A stretch of DNA of 41,359 bases from JBBRLG01 sp038231495 (GTDB taxonomy: Bacteria; Planctomycetota; Planctomycetia; Gemmatales; Gemmataceae): NCBI GenBank assembly GCA_038231495.1, contig JBBRLG010000002.1, positions 1-41,359 on the forward strand, given 5' to 3'. The notes below the pieces were generated by a model. The model was not told the DNA's origin, ran no database searches, and worked only from the letters and a program-made list of their open reading frames with translations. The translations under genes and the position numbers were made by a program. Of this stretch, positions 7,754 to 16,456 are shown one piece after another (the stretch's first letter is position 1; each line of letters opens with the position of its first letter).

Positions 7754-8140
7754 CTACTTCGTCACGACGTTTTCCGGCGGACGATCAACAAACTTTACGA
7801 CCTCACCGGCAACGGGCGGCTTGGCACGGGCAATGGTTTCCAGCGCCGGCTGGAGTTTGATCACCATTTGGTCCGACAAAGTGGTTGCCGCGGTTGCTGT
7901 GATGCGCGGATCAACCGGGATACCGTCTTCGACGAGGTCCGCGATCAAACCATCCAGCCGCCGGTATTCTTCATCGACGAGCCAGATCGAGGCGTCGTCT
8001 TCATCGGTAAACTCACGAACCCTTTCAGGAAGCGTCAATCGGGTAGTGCCGTCGTCTTCAACGGTTAGCAGAGCCAGATACAAGTCGCTATCACCCGAAC
8101 AATGAAACGTCGCATCGTCATACCACCATTCGGTTTTCAT
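7754..8140 (-). CDS. Hypothetical acidic protein
   Basis: This 128-residue protein starts MKTEWWYDDATFHCSGDSD. It is acidic, with no signal peptide or membrane segment, and has a beta-rich first half (DLYLALLTVEDDGTTRLTL) followed by helices. The family is not recognised. It sits in a run of minus-strand genes (9183 to 7473) downstream of mutS. The ATG is preceded by a purine-rich GGGGTGAGAA sequence. Confidence 0.5.
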   Translation of the reverse strand: MKTEWWYDDATFHCSGDSDLYLALLTVEDDGTTRLTLPERVREFTDEDDASIWLVDEEYRRLDGLIADLVEDGIPVDPRITATAATTLSDQMVIKLQPALETIARAKPPVAGEVVKFVDRPPENVVTK

Positions 8141-8164
8141 GACGTTCTCACCCCGTCAACTTTA

Positions 8165-8262
8165 TCAAATGATCGGCTTACGCCGCTGCATCGGTTCGCG
8201 ATGCCAGCGGCGCACCTGAGCTACGACCTTGCCGGCGTCGCCAGGTGAGTCGGGCGCAATTC
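8165..8262 (-). pseudogene. Fragment resembling the mutS 3' end
   Basis: On the minus strand this stretch reads DAGKVVAQVRRWHRE. The last residues of MutS in this window read AGKMTPEEVVAQVRRWQRE. At DNA level GCCAGCGGCGCACCTG is identical in both places (8209-8224 region and 9255-9270 region), with further matches on each side. It lies directly after the stop of the gene 8266-8781. It is best explained as a displaced duplicate of the mutS tail, though a short chance match cannot be excluded. Confidence 0.45.
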
Positions 8263-8265
8263 CGG

Positions 8266-8781
8266 TCATAGCTTCCCGGTGCAAACCGCGGCCAACAAGC
8301 GCTCGATCTCCGCAACGAGGGCTGATCGGTTTTTCGTCGTGAACTCGTGCAACAGCTTGCCCCGGCAATCACCCTCGTACACCTGCAAATGGTACTGCCC
8401 CGCGTCGATATCGCCTTCGGGATGCCAGCCAAGGTCTAGCACTCGGTTGCGGCGTTCGTGCGCCATCAGGAGCATATCTTCCTTGAACAGCAACCAGCGC
8501 TCTTGCGGGGGAATTTGGTCCCGGGACGGATCAATTTCGTACAGGCCGTTGTTGTAGACAACGACCCACCCCGTCGGAACGCGCAGGGGTTGCAGCGGGA
8601 TGTTCAAACCCGACGTTTCTGTTGCGGACGCGTCGAAGATCAGTTCTTTGACGATTTGCATGCCCTCGTGTTCGACCCGCCCCGGAGAAGCCGGTTCTAA
8701 CCCCGGCATACACGGGAGCGCCTGGCACACGAACTCGTCGAGAAGTTGAAAGTCGTCGTTGTCATCGAGAGGGGTAGCCAT
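8266..8781 (-). CDS. Hypothetical protein in the mutS-linked cluster
   Basis: The protein has 171 residues. The second half contains GWVVVYNNGLYEIDP, ERWLLFKEDMLLM and QYHLQVYEGDCRGKLLHEF, which look like successive beta strands of a small globular domain. The family is not recognised. Its ATG lies 3 bp after the stop of 8785-9183, and its ribosome site GAGGTAG overlaps that stop region, so the two are probably co-transcribed and coupled. Confidence 0.55.
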   Translation of the reverse strand: MATPLDDNDDFQLLDEFVCQALPCMPGLEPASPGRVEHEGMQIVKELIFDASATETSGLNIPLQPLRVPTGWVVVYNNGLYEIDPSRDQIPPQERWLLFKEDMLLMAHERRNRVLDLGWHPEGDIDAGQYHLQVYEGDCRGKLLHEFTTKNRSALVAEIERLLAAVCTGKL

Positions 8782-8784
8782 CGT

Positions 8785-9183
8785 CTACCTCAAACGTAAG
8801 GGACATTCGTGAACCTTTTCGCCATTGTACCAGAACTGAATCGAGTACAAACCGGCTCGAGGGAAGCGGCAATCGCGGATTCGGAACGGTAGGGCGACGA
8901 CGGCGAGCGGATTCGGGCCGAAAGCAAGGCGTTTCGTCGGCGTCTCAAAGATTCGTTCGCCGGTTTCCTCGAAGACACATACGATCTTGGCTTCGCCTTG
9001 GCCCCGTCCTGCCGTCAGTGCAAGAAAGACGGACATTTCACGGTGGAGTAAAGGAAACGGCGGTTGTTCGAGTGAATGAAGGGTAATGAGCAGACCAAAG
9101 ATGTTGATCCGCCGCGGGTTGGCGGGGTCGCTCGCCCAGTCATCACACAGGATCATGTACCGAACAACTGGGTTCAGCGCCAT
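8785..9183 (-). CDS. DUF6941-like hypothetical protein
   Basis: This 132-residue protein starts MALNPVVRYMILCDDW. The opening, followed by NPRRINIFGLLITL and a series of beta strands ending with GLYSIQFWYNGEKV, resembles the DUF6941 family (cytosolic, beta-sandwich-like, unknown function). The start at 9181-9183 is chosen for its AGGGGT site; a frame extending to 9237 runs into mutS. It lies 50 bp downstream of mutS on the same strand and is closely followed by 8266-8781. Confidence 0.6.
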   Translation of the reverse strand: MALNPVVRYMILCDDWASDPANPRRINIFGLLITLHSLEQPPFPLLHREMSVFLALTAGRGQGEAKIVCVFEETGERIFETPTKRLAFGPNPLAVVALPFRIRDCRFPRAGLYSIQFWYNGEKVHECPLRLR

Positions 9184-9233
9184 CGGCGACCCCTGATACT
9201 TTGCGAGGTAAGGTGCGAAACCGCGAGCGGCAA

Positions 9234-11834
9234 TCACGGCCGCAACTCGCGCTGCCAGCGGCGCACCTGGGCCACAACCTCTTCCGGCGTCATCTTGCCC
9301 GCGTTGAGCGCCCGTAACTCCTGCAAGATCGGATCCTCGCTATTGGCGAACAGGCTCGGCTGCACTAGCTTCGGCTTGCGGACGCGGCTGCCTGCGGGAG
9401 CTTCCGACGCCTTGAGGTGGTGCGCCTCCAGTTCGGCCAGGACCGCGCGGGCGCGGGTCAGCACCTCCGCCGGGACGCCGGCCCGCTGGGCGACGTGGAT
9501 GCCGTAACTCTTGTCCGCGCTGCCCGCCGCCATCTTGTGCAGAAAGACAATGCCCTCCTTGTCTTCGTGGACCAGGGCGTTGTAGTTGCGCAAACCCGGC
9601 AGCTTCTCCGCCAGCTGCGCCAGTTCGTGGTAGTGCGTCGCGAACAGGGTCCGGCAGCCGACCTTGTCGTGCAGGTATTCCGTGATGCCCCACGCCAGCG
9701 ACACGCCGTCGTAGGTGCTCGTGCCGCGGCCGATCTCGTCCAGGATCACCAGACCCCGCGCCGTCGCGTTGTTCAGAATGTTCGCCGCCTCCGTCATCTC
9801 CACCATGAACGTACTTTGGGCGCGGCTCAACTCGTCGCTCGCCCCCACGCGCGTAAAGATGCGGTCCACCAGGCCGATCACCGCCCGCCGTGCCGGTACG
9901 AAACTGCCCATTTGTGCCAACAGCACGATCAACGCCGTCTGGCGCAGGTAGACCGACTTTCCGCCCATATTGGGTCCGGTAATGAGCAGAAACGTGCCGG
10001 CGTCGCCGCCCATCATCGTGTCGTTGGGTACGAACGTCCCCGGCGGCAGCGTTTGCTCCAGGACCGGGTGTTTGCCGTCAACGATCTCTAATGTCGCTTC
10101 CTCGCGCAGCTCCGGGCGGTTGTAGCCGCGCTCGGCGGCCAACTCCGCCAGCGCCACCAGGCCGTCGAGCGTCGCCAGCACTTCCGCGGTCTGCAACAGC
10201 CGGCCCGTCTGCGCGGCCACGCGCTCGCGCACCGCCGTGAATAGCTCCAACTCGCGCTGGTAGATTTTCTCCTGGGCGGTGAGGACTTTTTCCTCGTACT
10301 CCTTCAAGTCCGACGTGATGTAGCGCTCGGCGTTCTTGAGCGTCTGCTTGCGCTGGTAGTCCGCCGGGATGCGGCTGGCGTGGGTGTGCGTGATCTCGAT
10401 GTAATAGCCGAACACCTGGTTGAAGCCGACCTTCAGGCTGGCGATGCCGGTGCGGATGATCTCCTTCGCCTGGAACGCCGCGATCCACTCCTTGCCGCCG
10501 CGCGAAATCTCGTGCAGCTCGTCCAGGGCCGCGTCGTAACCCCGGCGAATGACGCCGCCCTCGCGCGCGGTCAACGGCGGGTCGTCCACCAGCGCACTTT
10601 CCAACAGGTCGCGCAGGTCGGGACACAGTTCCAACCGCGCTTCCAGGTCGCGCAGCAGCGCCGCCTTGCGGGCCGTTACCTTCGCCTTGACGCGCGGCAA
10701 CAGTGCCAGCGTCTTCGCCACGGAGCGCAGATCGCGCGGCGACGCGCGGCCGGTGCTGACGCGGGCCGTGAGCCGTTGCAGGTCGTAGGCTTCGCCCAGA
10801 CTTTCGCGCAAATCCACGCGAGCGGCGTGTTCCTCGCGCAGCTCGCCAACCGCGTCGAGCCGGGCGTCGATCGCGACGCGCTCGGCCAGCGGCGAGGTGA
10901 TCCAGTCTTGCAGCAGCCGCGCGCCCATAGGCGTCACGCTACGGTCGAGTACCGACAGTAGCGACCCGTCGCGGTTGCCGTCGCGCAGCGTGCGCGTCAG
11001 TTCCAGGCTGCGGCGCGTCACCTCGTCGAGCAAGAGGTATCGCGCCTCGGAATAAGGCCGCAACCGGCTCAGGTGCGCCAAACCTGCCTTGAGCGTCTCG
11101 CGCAGGTACAGCACCACCGCGCCGGCCGCGGTCAGGCACGGTTGGTCGTCGTCGAAGCCGAAGCCGGCCAGCGTGCTGACCCCGAAGTGGTGGAACAAGG
11201 TCGCCCGTGCCGACATGGGGTCGAACGTCCAGTCGGGTTGCTGCGTCACCGTCAGCCCCGGCAGGCTTTCGCGCAGGCGGTCCAGCAGCGACCGCACTTC
11301 GGCGACGCCTTCCGACGCCTCGGCGACCAGGCACTCGGCGGGTGCCAGTTGAATGAGCTTGTCGAGCAGCCGGTCGCGCGGCACGTCGGCGGCATGGAAC
11401 TGCCCGGTGGACAGCTCGACCCAGGCGACGCCGACGAGACCGTGCCGGGTCAGGTGCAGCGGCGCAATGGCGGCAAGGTGGTTGGTCTGCCGGGGGTCGA
11501 GCAGGTTGTCTTCGGTGAGGGTGCCGGGCGTGACGACGCGCGTGACCTCGCGCTTGACGAGACCCTTGGCAAGGGCGGCGTCCTCGACCTGGTCGCAGAT
11601 GGCAACGCGGTGGCCGCTTTGCAGGAGTTTGCGCAGGTGGGGGTCGAGGGCGTGGTGCGGAAAGCCGGCCATCGGGACCGTCTTGTCGCGGCTGGTGAGC
11701 GTCAGGCCGAGGATGCGTGCGGCGACTTCGGCGTCGTCGAAGAAGAGTTCGTAAAAGTCGCCCATGCGGAAGAGCAGGAGCATACCGGGGTGGCTGTCCT
11801 TGGCCGACCGGTATTGTTGCATCATCGGCGTCAT
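9234..11834 (-). CDS. mutS: DNA mismatch repair protein MutS
   Basis: The 866-residue protein recognises base mismatches and small loops and recruits MutL. The mismatch-binding motif RMGDFYELF lies near residue 25. The ATPase domain has Walker A ITGPNMGGKS near residue 617, RAQSTFMVEM, Walker B VILDEIGRGTSTYDG near residue 698, and FATHYHEL. The length is usual for MutS1. No mutL is present in the window. Its start lies 4 bp from the inverted-repeat element that fills the gap to rsbW, so its promoter may lie within that element. The 3' end seems to have been copied to 8165-8262. Confidence 0.97.
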   Translation of the reverse strand: MTPMMQQYRSAKDSHPGMLLLFRMGDFYELFFDDAEVAARILGLTLTSRDKTVPMAGFPHHALDPHLRKLLQSGHRVAICDQVEDAALAKGLVKREVTRVVTPGTLTEDNLLDPRQTNHLAAIAPLHLTRHGLVGVAWVELSTGQFHAADVPRDRLLDKLIQLAPAECLVAEASEGVAEVRSLLDRLRESLPGLTVTQQPDWTFDPMSARATLFHHFGVSTLAGFGFDDDQPCLTAAGAVVLYLRETLKAGLAHLSRLRPYSEARYLLLDEVTRRSLELTRTLRDGNRDGSLLSVLDRSVTPMGARLLQDWITSPLAERVAIDARLDAVGELREEHAARVDLRESLGEAYDLQRLTARVSTGRASPRDLRSVAKTLALLPRVKAKVTARKAALLRDLEARLELCPDLRDLLESALVDDPPLTAREGGVIRRGYDAALDELHEISRGGKEWIAAFQAKEIIRTGIASLKVGFNQVFGYYIEITHTHASRIPADYQRKQTLKNAERYITSDLKEYEEKVLTAQEKIYQRELELFTAVRERVAAQTGRLLQTAEVLATLDGLVALAELAAERGYNRPELREEATLEIVDGKHPVLEQTLPPGTFVPNDTMMGGDAGTFLLITGPNMGGKSVYLRQTALIVLLAQMGSFVPARRAVIGLVDRIFTRVGASDELSRAQSTFMVEMTEAANILNNATARGLVILDEIGRGTSTYDGVSLAWGITEYLHDKVGCRTLFATHYHELAQLAEKLPGLRNYNALVHEDKEGIVFLHKMAAGSADKSYGIHVAQRAGVPAEVLTRARAVLAELEAHHLKASEAPAGSRVRKPKLVQPSLFANSEDPILQELRALNAGKMTPEEVVAQVRRWQRELRP

Positions 11835-11838
11835 AAGG

Positions 11839-12086
11839 ATCGGGTGTCGGAGAAGATCGGGTGTCGGGCGTCGGGAGTCGGGTGGCGGTAGAGGGGAAAT
11901 AAATAGCAGTTATACCGGGCGCGGGGGAAAGTGGCACAAACGCCCGTAGCCACAAGCGGCCCGCTTGTTGGCTGGGCGAAAGCCTACAAGCGGGCCGCTT
12001 GTGGCTACGGGATATTGCGTCAAATCCGACCGCGGGCAGTATAGCTCTCAGCCAATGCCGACACCCGATCTTCTCCGACACCCGAT
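11839..12086. repeat. Composite inverted-repeat element between rsbW and mutS
   Basis: The outer arms 11839-11867 and 12058-12086 are perfect 29-bp inverted repeats, each holding two copies of TCGGGTGTCGG. Nested inside is a second perfect 26-bp inverted repeat (11943-11968 and 11986-12011) containing CCACAAGCGGCCCGCTTGT, related to the REP-like family. The element abuts the rsbW stop codon and ends 4 bp before the mutS start, thus replacing the whole intergenic region. It has no coding capacity and looks like a MITE-sized non-autonomous element. Confidence 0.75.
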
Positions 12087-12554
12087 TCATGCCTTTTTCC
12101 CGTTGCGAAACACCTTGCTCATGACGACGCCGTTGCCGCGGGCGTTGTACTGGACCTCGCTCATGTAGTGGCGCATGAGCATCAGGCCGCGGCCGCAGGG
12201 GCGTTCCAGGTTTTCGATGGCGGTGGGGTCCGGCACGTCGCTGGGGTCGAAACCCTCGCCCTCGTCGGAAATGGCGACTTCAAACCGGTCGGCGAGCAGG
12301 CGGTAGCTGATTTGGACCTTTTTGGTGCGGTCCATCTGGTTGCCGTGCTTGATGGCGTTGACGAGCGCCTCTTCCAGCGCCAGGCGGATGCTGAAGATGT
12401 CGTGGTCGTTGGCCTGGCGTTCGTGCAAGAGTTGTTCGATCTGCTCTTGCAGGGTGCGTGCCTCCGCCGGGTCGCTGGGAATGACCAGATTCACGGCATG
12501 GCCCAGTGCGAAATCTGGCGGAGGGTTCATGAGAGTGACAGGGTTAAGGTTCAT
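12087..12554 (-). CDS. RsbW-like anti-sigma factor / histidine-kinase-like ATPase
   Basis: The 155-residue protein is a GHKL-fold ATP-binding domain of the RsbW/SpoIIAB type, which phosphorylates STAS partners and binds sigma factors. The N-box is LALEEALVNAIKHGNQ, the G1 box is SDEGEGFDPSDVPDP, and the G2-like region is CGRGLMLMRHYM. It is 45 bp downstream of the STAS gene 12600-12962, the classical partner arrangement. GAAGGA precedes the ATG. The controlled sigma factor is not in this window unless it is the distant ECF gene at 19210, which has its own anti-sigma factor. Confidence 0.85.
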   Translation of the reverse strand: MNLNPVTLMNPPPDFALGHAVNLVIPSDPAEARTLQEQIEQLLHERQANDHDIFSIRLALEEALVNAIKHGNQMDRTKKVQISYRLLADRFEVAISDEGEGFDPSDVPDPTAIENLERPCGRGLMLMRHYMSEVQYNARGNGVVMSKVFRNGKKA

Positions 12555-12599
12555 GATCCTTCTTCGACGTCGTGTCGGGTGGTGCGTCCGCGCCGCCGC

Positions 12600-12962
12600 T
12601 TAGAACGCCTGGAGGCCGTCCTGTTCTTCCTTTTGGATGTTGAAAAACTTGTCCAGTTTCGTGATCTCGAAGACCTCGTAGATTTGCGGGTCGATCTTGC
12701 ACAGGATCAGGCGGCCCTTGGCCTCCTGGAGCTTCTTGTTCAATTTGATGAGTTTGCCGAGGGCAGCACTGGACAGGAATTCGACGTTGCTGAAGTTCAG
12801 GAGCAGCTTCCGGCAATTCTCCTGATCCACCAGGCTGAAAAGCTGGTCGCCGATGGTCTGGATGCTCTGTTCGTCGAGGATTTTTTTATCGACGAAGTTG
12901 ACGACGGTGACGTCGCCGATTTGTTCCAACTCCAGGCGACGCCGTTTCGGCTGGGATGACAT
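12600..12962 (-). CDS. STAS-domain anti-sigma factor antagonist (RsbV-like)
   Basis: This 120-residue protein has a single STAS domain: IGDVTVVNFVDKKILDE, CRKLLLNFSNVEFLSSAALG, then KGRLILCKIDPQIYEVFEI. The Ser pair in FLSSAALG is the expected phosphorylation site for the RsbW-like kinase encoded next. The start MSSQPKRRR is preceded by AAGGAG at 8-nt spacing. It is the first gene of the rsbV-rsbW pair. The two proteins would form a partner-switching module controlling a stress or signalling response. Confidence 0.85.
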   Translation of the reverse strand: MSSQPKRRRLELEQIGDVTVVNFVDKKILDEQSIQTIGDQLFSLVDQENCRKLLLNFSNVEFLSSAALGKLIKLNKKLQEAKGRLILCKIDPQIYEVFEITKLDKFFNIQKEEQDGLQAF

Positions 12963-13261
12963 GGCAAAACTCCTTGGCGGAGGCAGAACCGGACCACCGC
13001 TCACGGGACTTGGACACAACCAATTATACGAGCTGCGCAGGCAAGCCGGTCAAAGACCCGGCAGAGACGGGAGAAAATCGACAGGGAACCCGTCCGCCGT
13101 GCGGAAAATCGGCACGAAGCCCTTCGTGACGCCGAATCGATTCATCCCGGAATCTCATAACTCCTGATGGTAAAACGCCGGGGGCGAATGTCAAGGGATT
13201 TCTGACGGAAACTTGGGGAGGGGAAAGAGGTTGCAAAGCCACGGTGGGCGAGAAGGGGAAG

Positions 13262-13322
13262 AAAAAAACCGGGCCGGCCCGACGGCGAGGACGCTGCCAA
13301 CCTCGCTGCCCAAGCCGGCCCG
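13262..13322 (-). terminator. Rho-independent terminator
   Basis: Read on the minus strand, CGGGCCGGC (13314-13322 reverse complement) pairs with GCCGGCCCG (13270-13278) and an inner GCGAGG/CCTCGC stem stacks inside. The hairpin is followed by CGG and seven T (13262-13268). It lies 260 bp beyond the M61 stop and would end that transcript. Confidence 0.7.
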
Positions 13323-13525
13323 ATCAACACCATGGCCTTGTGGCCGTGAAGGGTGAGAACGCCCGTACCTTGCGGTCAGTCGCCGAACGGGACCTGCCAG
13401 GAGCCGAAGCCCCTTTTACCCCCCACGGAGCCGGTGGACCGTTCGAGGAATGAAGGACTCCCTCAACCTCGCACCAAGATACGATGCGCGCGGGCGGGGG
13501 AAAATTGTGAGAAAATTGTTGGCGG

Positions 13526-13569
13526 GCCGCTTGCGGCTAAGCGGACCAAAGCGCTTAGCCGCAAGCGGC
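13526..13569. repeat. REP-like palindrome after the M61 peptidase gene
   Basis: Two perfect 18-bp arms, GCCGCTTGCGGCTAAGCG and its complement, are separated by 8 nt. It begins 12 bp after the minus-strand stop of the M61 gene. Confidence 0.85.
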
Positions 13570-13580
13570 GGTCAGTCCAC

Positions 13581-15485
13581 CTATTTTCCTTCCGCCTTCT
13601 TCAGCGGCTTAACAATCGCGCCGATCAGATCCGCCTTGACCGCCTCGTCGCGTTCCAGGCGCGGGTACTTCTCGCCGCCCTGGTAGTCCAGCTTGTACGT
13701 CTGGAAATATTCGCCGTTCTCGACCAGGAGTTGCACGCCGCCGTCGCCCTTTTTCGTCGCGGCCACCGCCGCGCGCAGGATTTGGAACGAATAGCGGCGC
13801 GTGTTCACCGCCACCACCTTCATGCCGGGGGCGACGCCCGCCTTGTCCGCCGGCTTGTCCGGGATCACATCCACCACCGTGCCGTCCTCCTTCGCGATCA
13901 GACCCAGCGTCGCCGTGAGGTCGATCGACTTGTTCTCGCCCTCCTGCGCGCTCAGGTAGTCCGACGGCTTGTCGTCGTACCCCAGCTTCCAGCCGCCGCG
14001 GTGGACGCCGTCCAGGGGCGGCGTCGCGTCGGTGCCCGTCAGGCGCTTCGCCAGGAACGCCTTCCAGTCGTGCTCGACCACGGCGTTGAGGTCCGCGATC
14101 ACGTCGTCCAGCGTGTAGCCCTTCACCGCCGCCGCGCCGCCCTTGCCGCCGTGGAACCGCCGGCAAAAGTCGTCGAGCGACTTCTTGCCGCCGGTTTTCT
14201 CGCGGATGAGCGTGTCGGCGTCGAGCCAGATCAGCACGCCCTCGTCGTAGAAGTCCACGCCGCGGCGTCGGGCCTGGCCGCTGCGCGGGGCCGGGTAGAG
14301 CAGTTGGGCCGCGACCGTCGTATCGGCGAGCGGCCGCCAGGCGCGGCCCTTCTGGTTGCCGGCCCACTCCGCAATCACGCCGAGGTGGTCGCAAAACTGC
14401 TCCGGCGTGTACAGGCCGCAGCGTGCCGCCAGCACCATGCCGTAATACTCCGTCAGCCCCTCGTAGACCCATAGTTCGCGGGTGCGGATCGGCTTCTGGA
14501 AGTCGTCCACGATCATGTCGGCCGGCCGGCGAAACTTGCCGTTCCAGGAATGCGTGAACTCGTGCGACAGGAGCGTCGAATAAAGCAGCCGCGTGTCGGT
14601 GTCGAGCCACATGCGTTCCGGGGCGTGGTTGTCGCTGGACTCGTGGTGTTCCTCGCCGAAGTGGGCCAGCTGGTCGCTCAGCGCCAGCAAAAAGCGGTAC
14701 GACTTGTAATGCCGGGTGCCGAACAGCGCGCCGGCCTCCGCGGCCAGGCGGTCGTATTTCAACTTGTAGCCGGAGCCGATGTCCAGGCCGGCCTCGCTGT
14801 CACACGCCATGACGAGGTAGTGCCGCGGGCCGTCCTCCGTTCCGAGCGGCAATTCGCGCAAATGAGCGCCGCACAGCACCGGCGAATCGACGAGCGTTTC
14901 CAGCGACACGGCCCCGAACGTCGTGACCGGCTCGCCCGCCTTGTCGATGGGCAGGGCGGTGCCAAGCTTCCAACCCGCCGGCAAGCGGAGGCTGGCCTTG
15001 CACTGGGCCTCCTGGATTTTCGCGCCCTTGGGATAAAGCAACACCTGGTTCCAGCTGATGACGGCAAGCTTGGCGCTGGACGACGACGCCGCGGTGAAGC
15101 CTTCCTTGCTGGTCGCGATCAGGAAGTCGAGCGACGCTTCCACACTTTGCGCGCCTTCCGGCACGTCGCAATGGAAGGCGAACATATCCTCCTCGTCGCG
15201 CTTCCAGGCAATTTTCTTACCGCCGGCGGTAAGTTGGAGGCTGACGAGGTCGGTGACGGGTCCGGTGGGTGCGTGTTCGCCGGGGATCCACTTGGGGTAA
15301 CAGAGGGTCAGGCGGCCCGGTTTGGCCGGGATGGTGAGCCGGGCGTGGAGGATTTTTTTCGTGGCTTGGGTGGCATCGACTTCGAGGGTGATTGGCGCGT
15401 CGGCGCGGAGCGGGGCAGCCCCGGCGAGCAGGGCAAGGGCCAGGAATCCGCAGGCGACAGACAGGCAGCGTGGCAAACGAGGCAT
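13581..15485 (-). CDS. M61-family glycyl aminopeptidase-like metalloprotease with PDZ domain
   Basis: The 634-residue secreted protein starts with a signal peptide (MPRLPRCLSVACGFLALAL, cut near LRADA). An N-terminal beta domain is followed by the zinc protease domain with HEFTHSWNGK near residue 308 and a downstream Glu in VYEGLTEYYG. A PDZ-like domain covers about residues 525-610 (VVDVIPDKPADKAGVAPGMK). This is the M61 layout, and such enzymes trim N-terminal Gly or Ala from peptides in the periplasm. The start at 15483-15485 has GGAAAGGAT upstream. The gene is monocistronic, with a palindrome and a terminator downstream. Confidence 0.9.
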   Translation of the reverse strand: MPRLPRCLSVACGFLALALLAGAAPLRADAPITLEVDATQATKKILHARLTIPAKPGRLTLCYPKWIPGEHAPTGPVTDLVSLQLTAGGKKIAWKRDEEDMFAFHCDVPEGAQSVEASLDFLIATSKEGFTAASSSSAKLAVISWNQVLLYPKGAKIQEAQCKASLRLPAGWKLGTALPIDKAGEPVTTFGAVSLETLVDSPVLCGAHLRELPLGTEDGPRHYLVMACDSEAGLDIGSGYKLKYDRLAAEAGALFGTRHYKSYRFLLALSDQLAHFGEEHHESSDNHAPERMWLDTDTRLLYSTLLSHEFTHSWNGKFRRPADMIVDDFQKPIRTRELWVYEGLTEYYGMVLAARCGLYTPEQFCDHLGVIAEWAGNQKGRAWRPLADTTVAAQLLYPAPRSGQARRRGVDFYDEGVLIWLDADTLIREKTGGKKSLDDFCRRFHGGKGGAAAVKGYTLDDVIADLNAVVEHDWKAFLAKRLTGTDATPPLDGVHRGGWKLGYDDKPSDYLSAQEGENKSIDLTATLGLIAKEDGTVVDVIPDKPADKAGVAPGMKVVAVNTRRYSFQILRAAVAATKKGDGGVQLLVENGEYFQTYKLDYQGGEKYPRLERDEAVKADLIGAIVKPLKKAEGK

Positions 15486-15705
15486 CGACGTATCCTTTCC
15501 AGTGGGTGCGGGAGAGGGACGCCGTATTTTCGAGAGGGCGGCGCGGGTGTTCAAGGGCAAAGCGCGCCGGGGCGACGTAATGAAATCAACCGATGCTCGG
15601 CGCGCCGGGCTTTGAAGGTGCCTCGCCATCGGGTACATTACTTGGAGATTCCCTTTTCCCGCCAAGTAGTGCCGAGTGCGCGTTGAAGCCCGCGGTGGAG
15701 GCCTC

Positions 15706-16053
15706 ATGGTGAACGGCTCAAGCGAACCACCTTCGGACAATGGGGGAGATCAAGGTCAGGCAGGCATCACAAGGAGCGAACACGCCCGCCTGCGCTTCGG
15801 ACAAGGGCGTCCGATTGCAGAAGTGGTGAACGACATCCAGAGAGCGGGGCAACGGGACGTATTTGTTCAACCGGACGACGACCGCTTTGTCGTTCGCGGT
15901 CCAAGAGGACGAGAACACATCATTGAGGCGAACGGGGAACACGTCACCTCGATTCGGCGACCGGATGCCGCCCATTATGCCCGGCTGCAAGCAGGGACGA
16001 TCCGGGCGGCCTCGGAAGAGGAGTTTCAGAAACTAAAGGGATTTATCCCCTGA
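15706..16053 (+). CDS. Small hypothetical protein, toxin-like fold suspected
   Basis: This 115-residue protein has a disordered, Gly/Ser/Asp-rich start, then SEHARLRFGQGRPIAEVVNDI, RDVFVQPDDDRFVVRGPRG and REHIIEANGEHVTSIRR. The His-helix-strand order followed by a conserved VTSI strand is reminiscent of DUF4258 or short polymorphic-toxin domains, but I cannot assign it. GGAGG lies 6 nt before the ATG. It is followed 10 bp later by another small gene, so it may be the first gene of a small operon (15706-16978). Confidence 0.5.
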   Translation: MVNGSSEPPSDNGGDQGQAGITRSEHARLRFGQGRPIAEVVNDIQRAGQRDVFVQPDDDRFVVRGPRGREHIIEANGEHVTSIRRPDAAHYARLQAGTIRAASEEEFQKLKGFIP

Positions 16054-16063
16054 GGAGGGGCCG

Positions 16064-16429
16064 ATGCCAGACGATGAAATCACGCTGTTCAACACTTGCA
16101 CCGACTTGGTCGGCTTGAGGAAGAATGAACCCTTTCTTCTCCACCTGCTGGGGACCAAGCGCCCCGGCGAGTGGGTCGGTGTCCGTGAGTGTTGTCTCCA
16201 AATCGGCGTGGCCGCCAGCGACTTGGGGCCAGCCGTCTTTGCGACCTGGCTTCCTGATCCGGCAGCCCAGGACGGATATGCGGTGATCCTGTTCTACGAC
16301 GATGAATCGAAGTGGAGCATGGCCGCACATTACAATCGAAGGCGACTCCTAGGCGGTGCGTCGCCGAGTCAAACCCTGCACCCGACCGGGGCCAGCGTCT
16401 CGGTTTCTCAAAACATTCAACCGAGATGA
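16064..16429 (+). CDS. Hypothetical protein, second gene of a small operon
   Basis: The protein has 121 residues with a strong GGAGGGG ribosome site just before the ATG. The body (NEPFLLHLLGTKRPGEWVG, AVFATWLPDPAAQDGYAVI) looks like a small alpha/beta domain. The C-terminus turns into a low-complexity tail TLHPTGASVSVSQN, possibly read-through of an inserted repeat. Its position 10 bp after 15706-16053 would fit an immunity or antitoxin partner; this is inference only. Confidence 0.5.
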   Translation: MPDDEITLFNTCTDLVGLRKNEPFLLHLLGTKRPGEWVGVRECCLQIGVAASDLGPAVFATWLPDPAAQDGYAVILFYDDESKWSMAAHYNRRRLLGGASPSQTLHPTGASVSVSQNIQPR

Positions 16430-16456
16430 GGGCAGACAAAGAGCAAATAAGGGGCA

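Larger units (their letters stand above)
12963..13580. other. 618-bp intergenic region
   Basis: No gene is supported here. It contains, on the minus strand, a rho-independent terminator (13262-13322) and a REP-like palindrome (13526-13569), both serving the 3' side of the M61 peptidase gene. The remaining ~300 bp next to the rsbV start probably carries its promoter, but no confident -35/-10 pair was seen. Confidence 0.6.

Noticed and set aside
13353..14474. Long open frame on the plus strand opposite the M61 gene
   Set aside because: It is Arg/His/Ala-rich with no domain, and lies entirely antisense to a well-supported peptidase; high GC opens such frames throughout this window.
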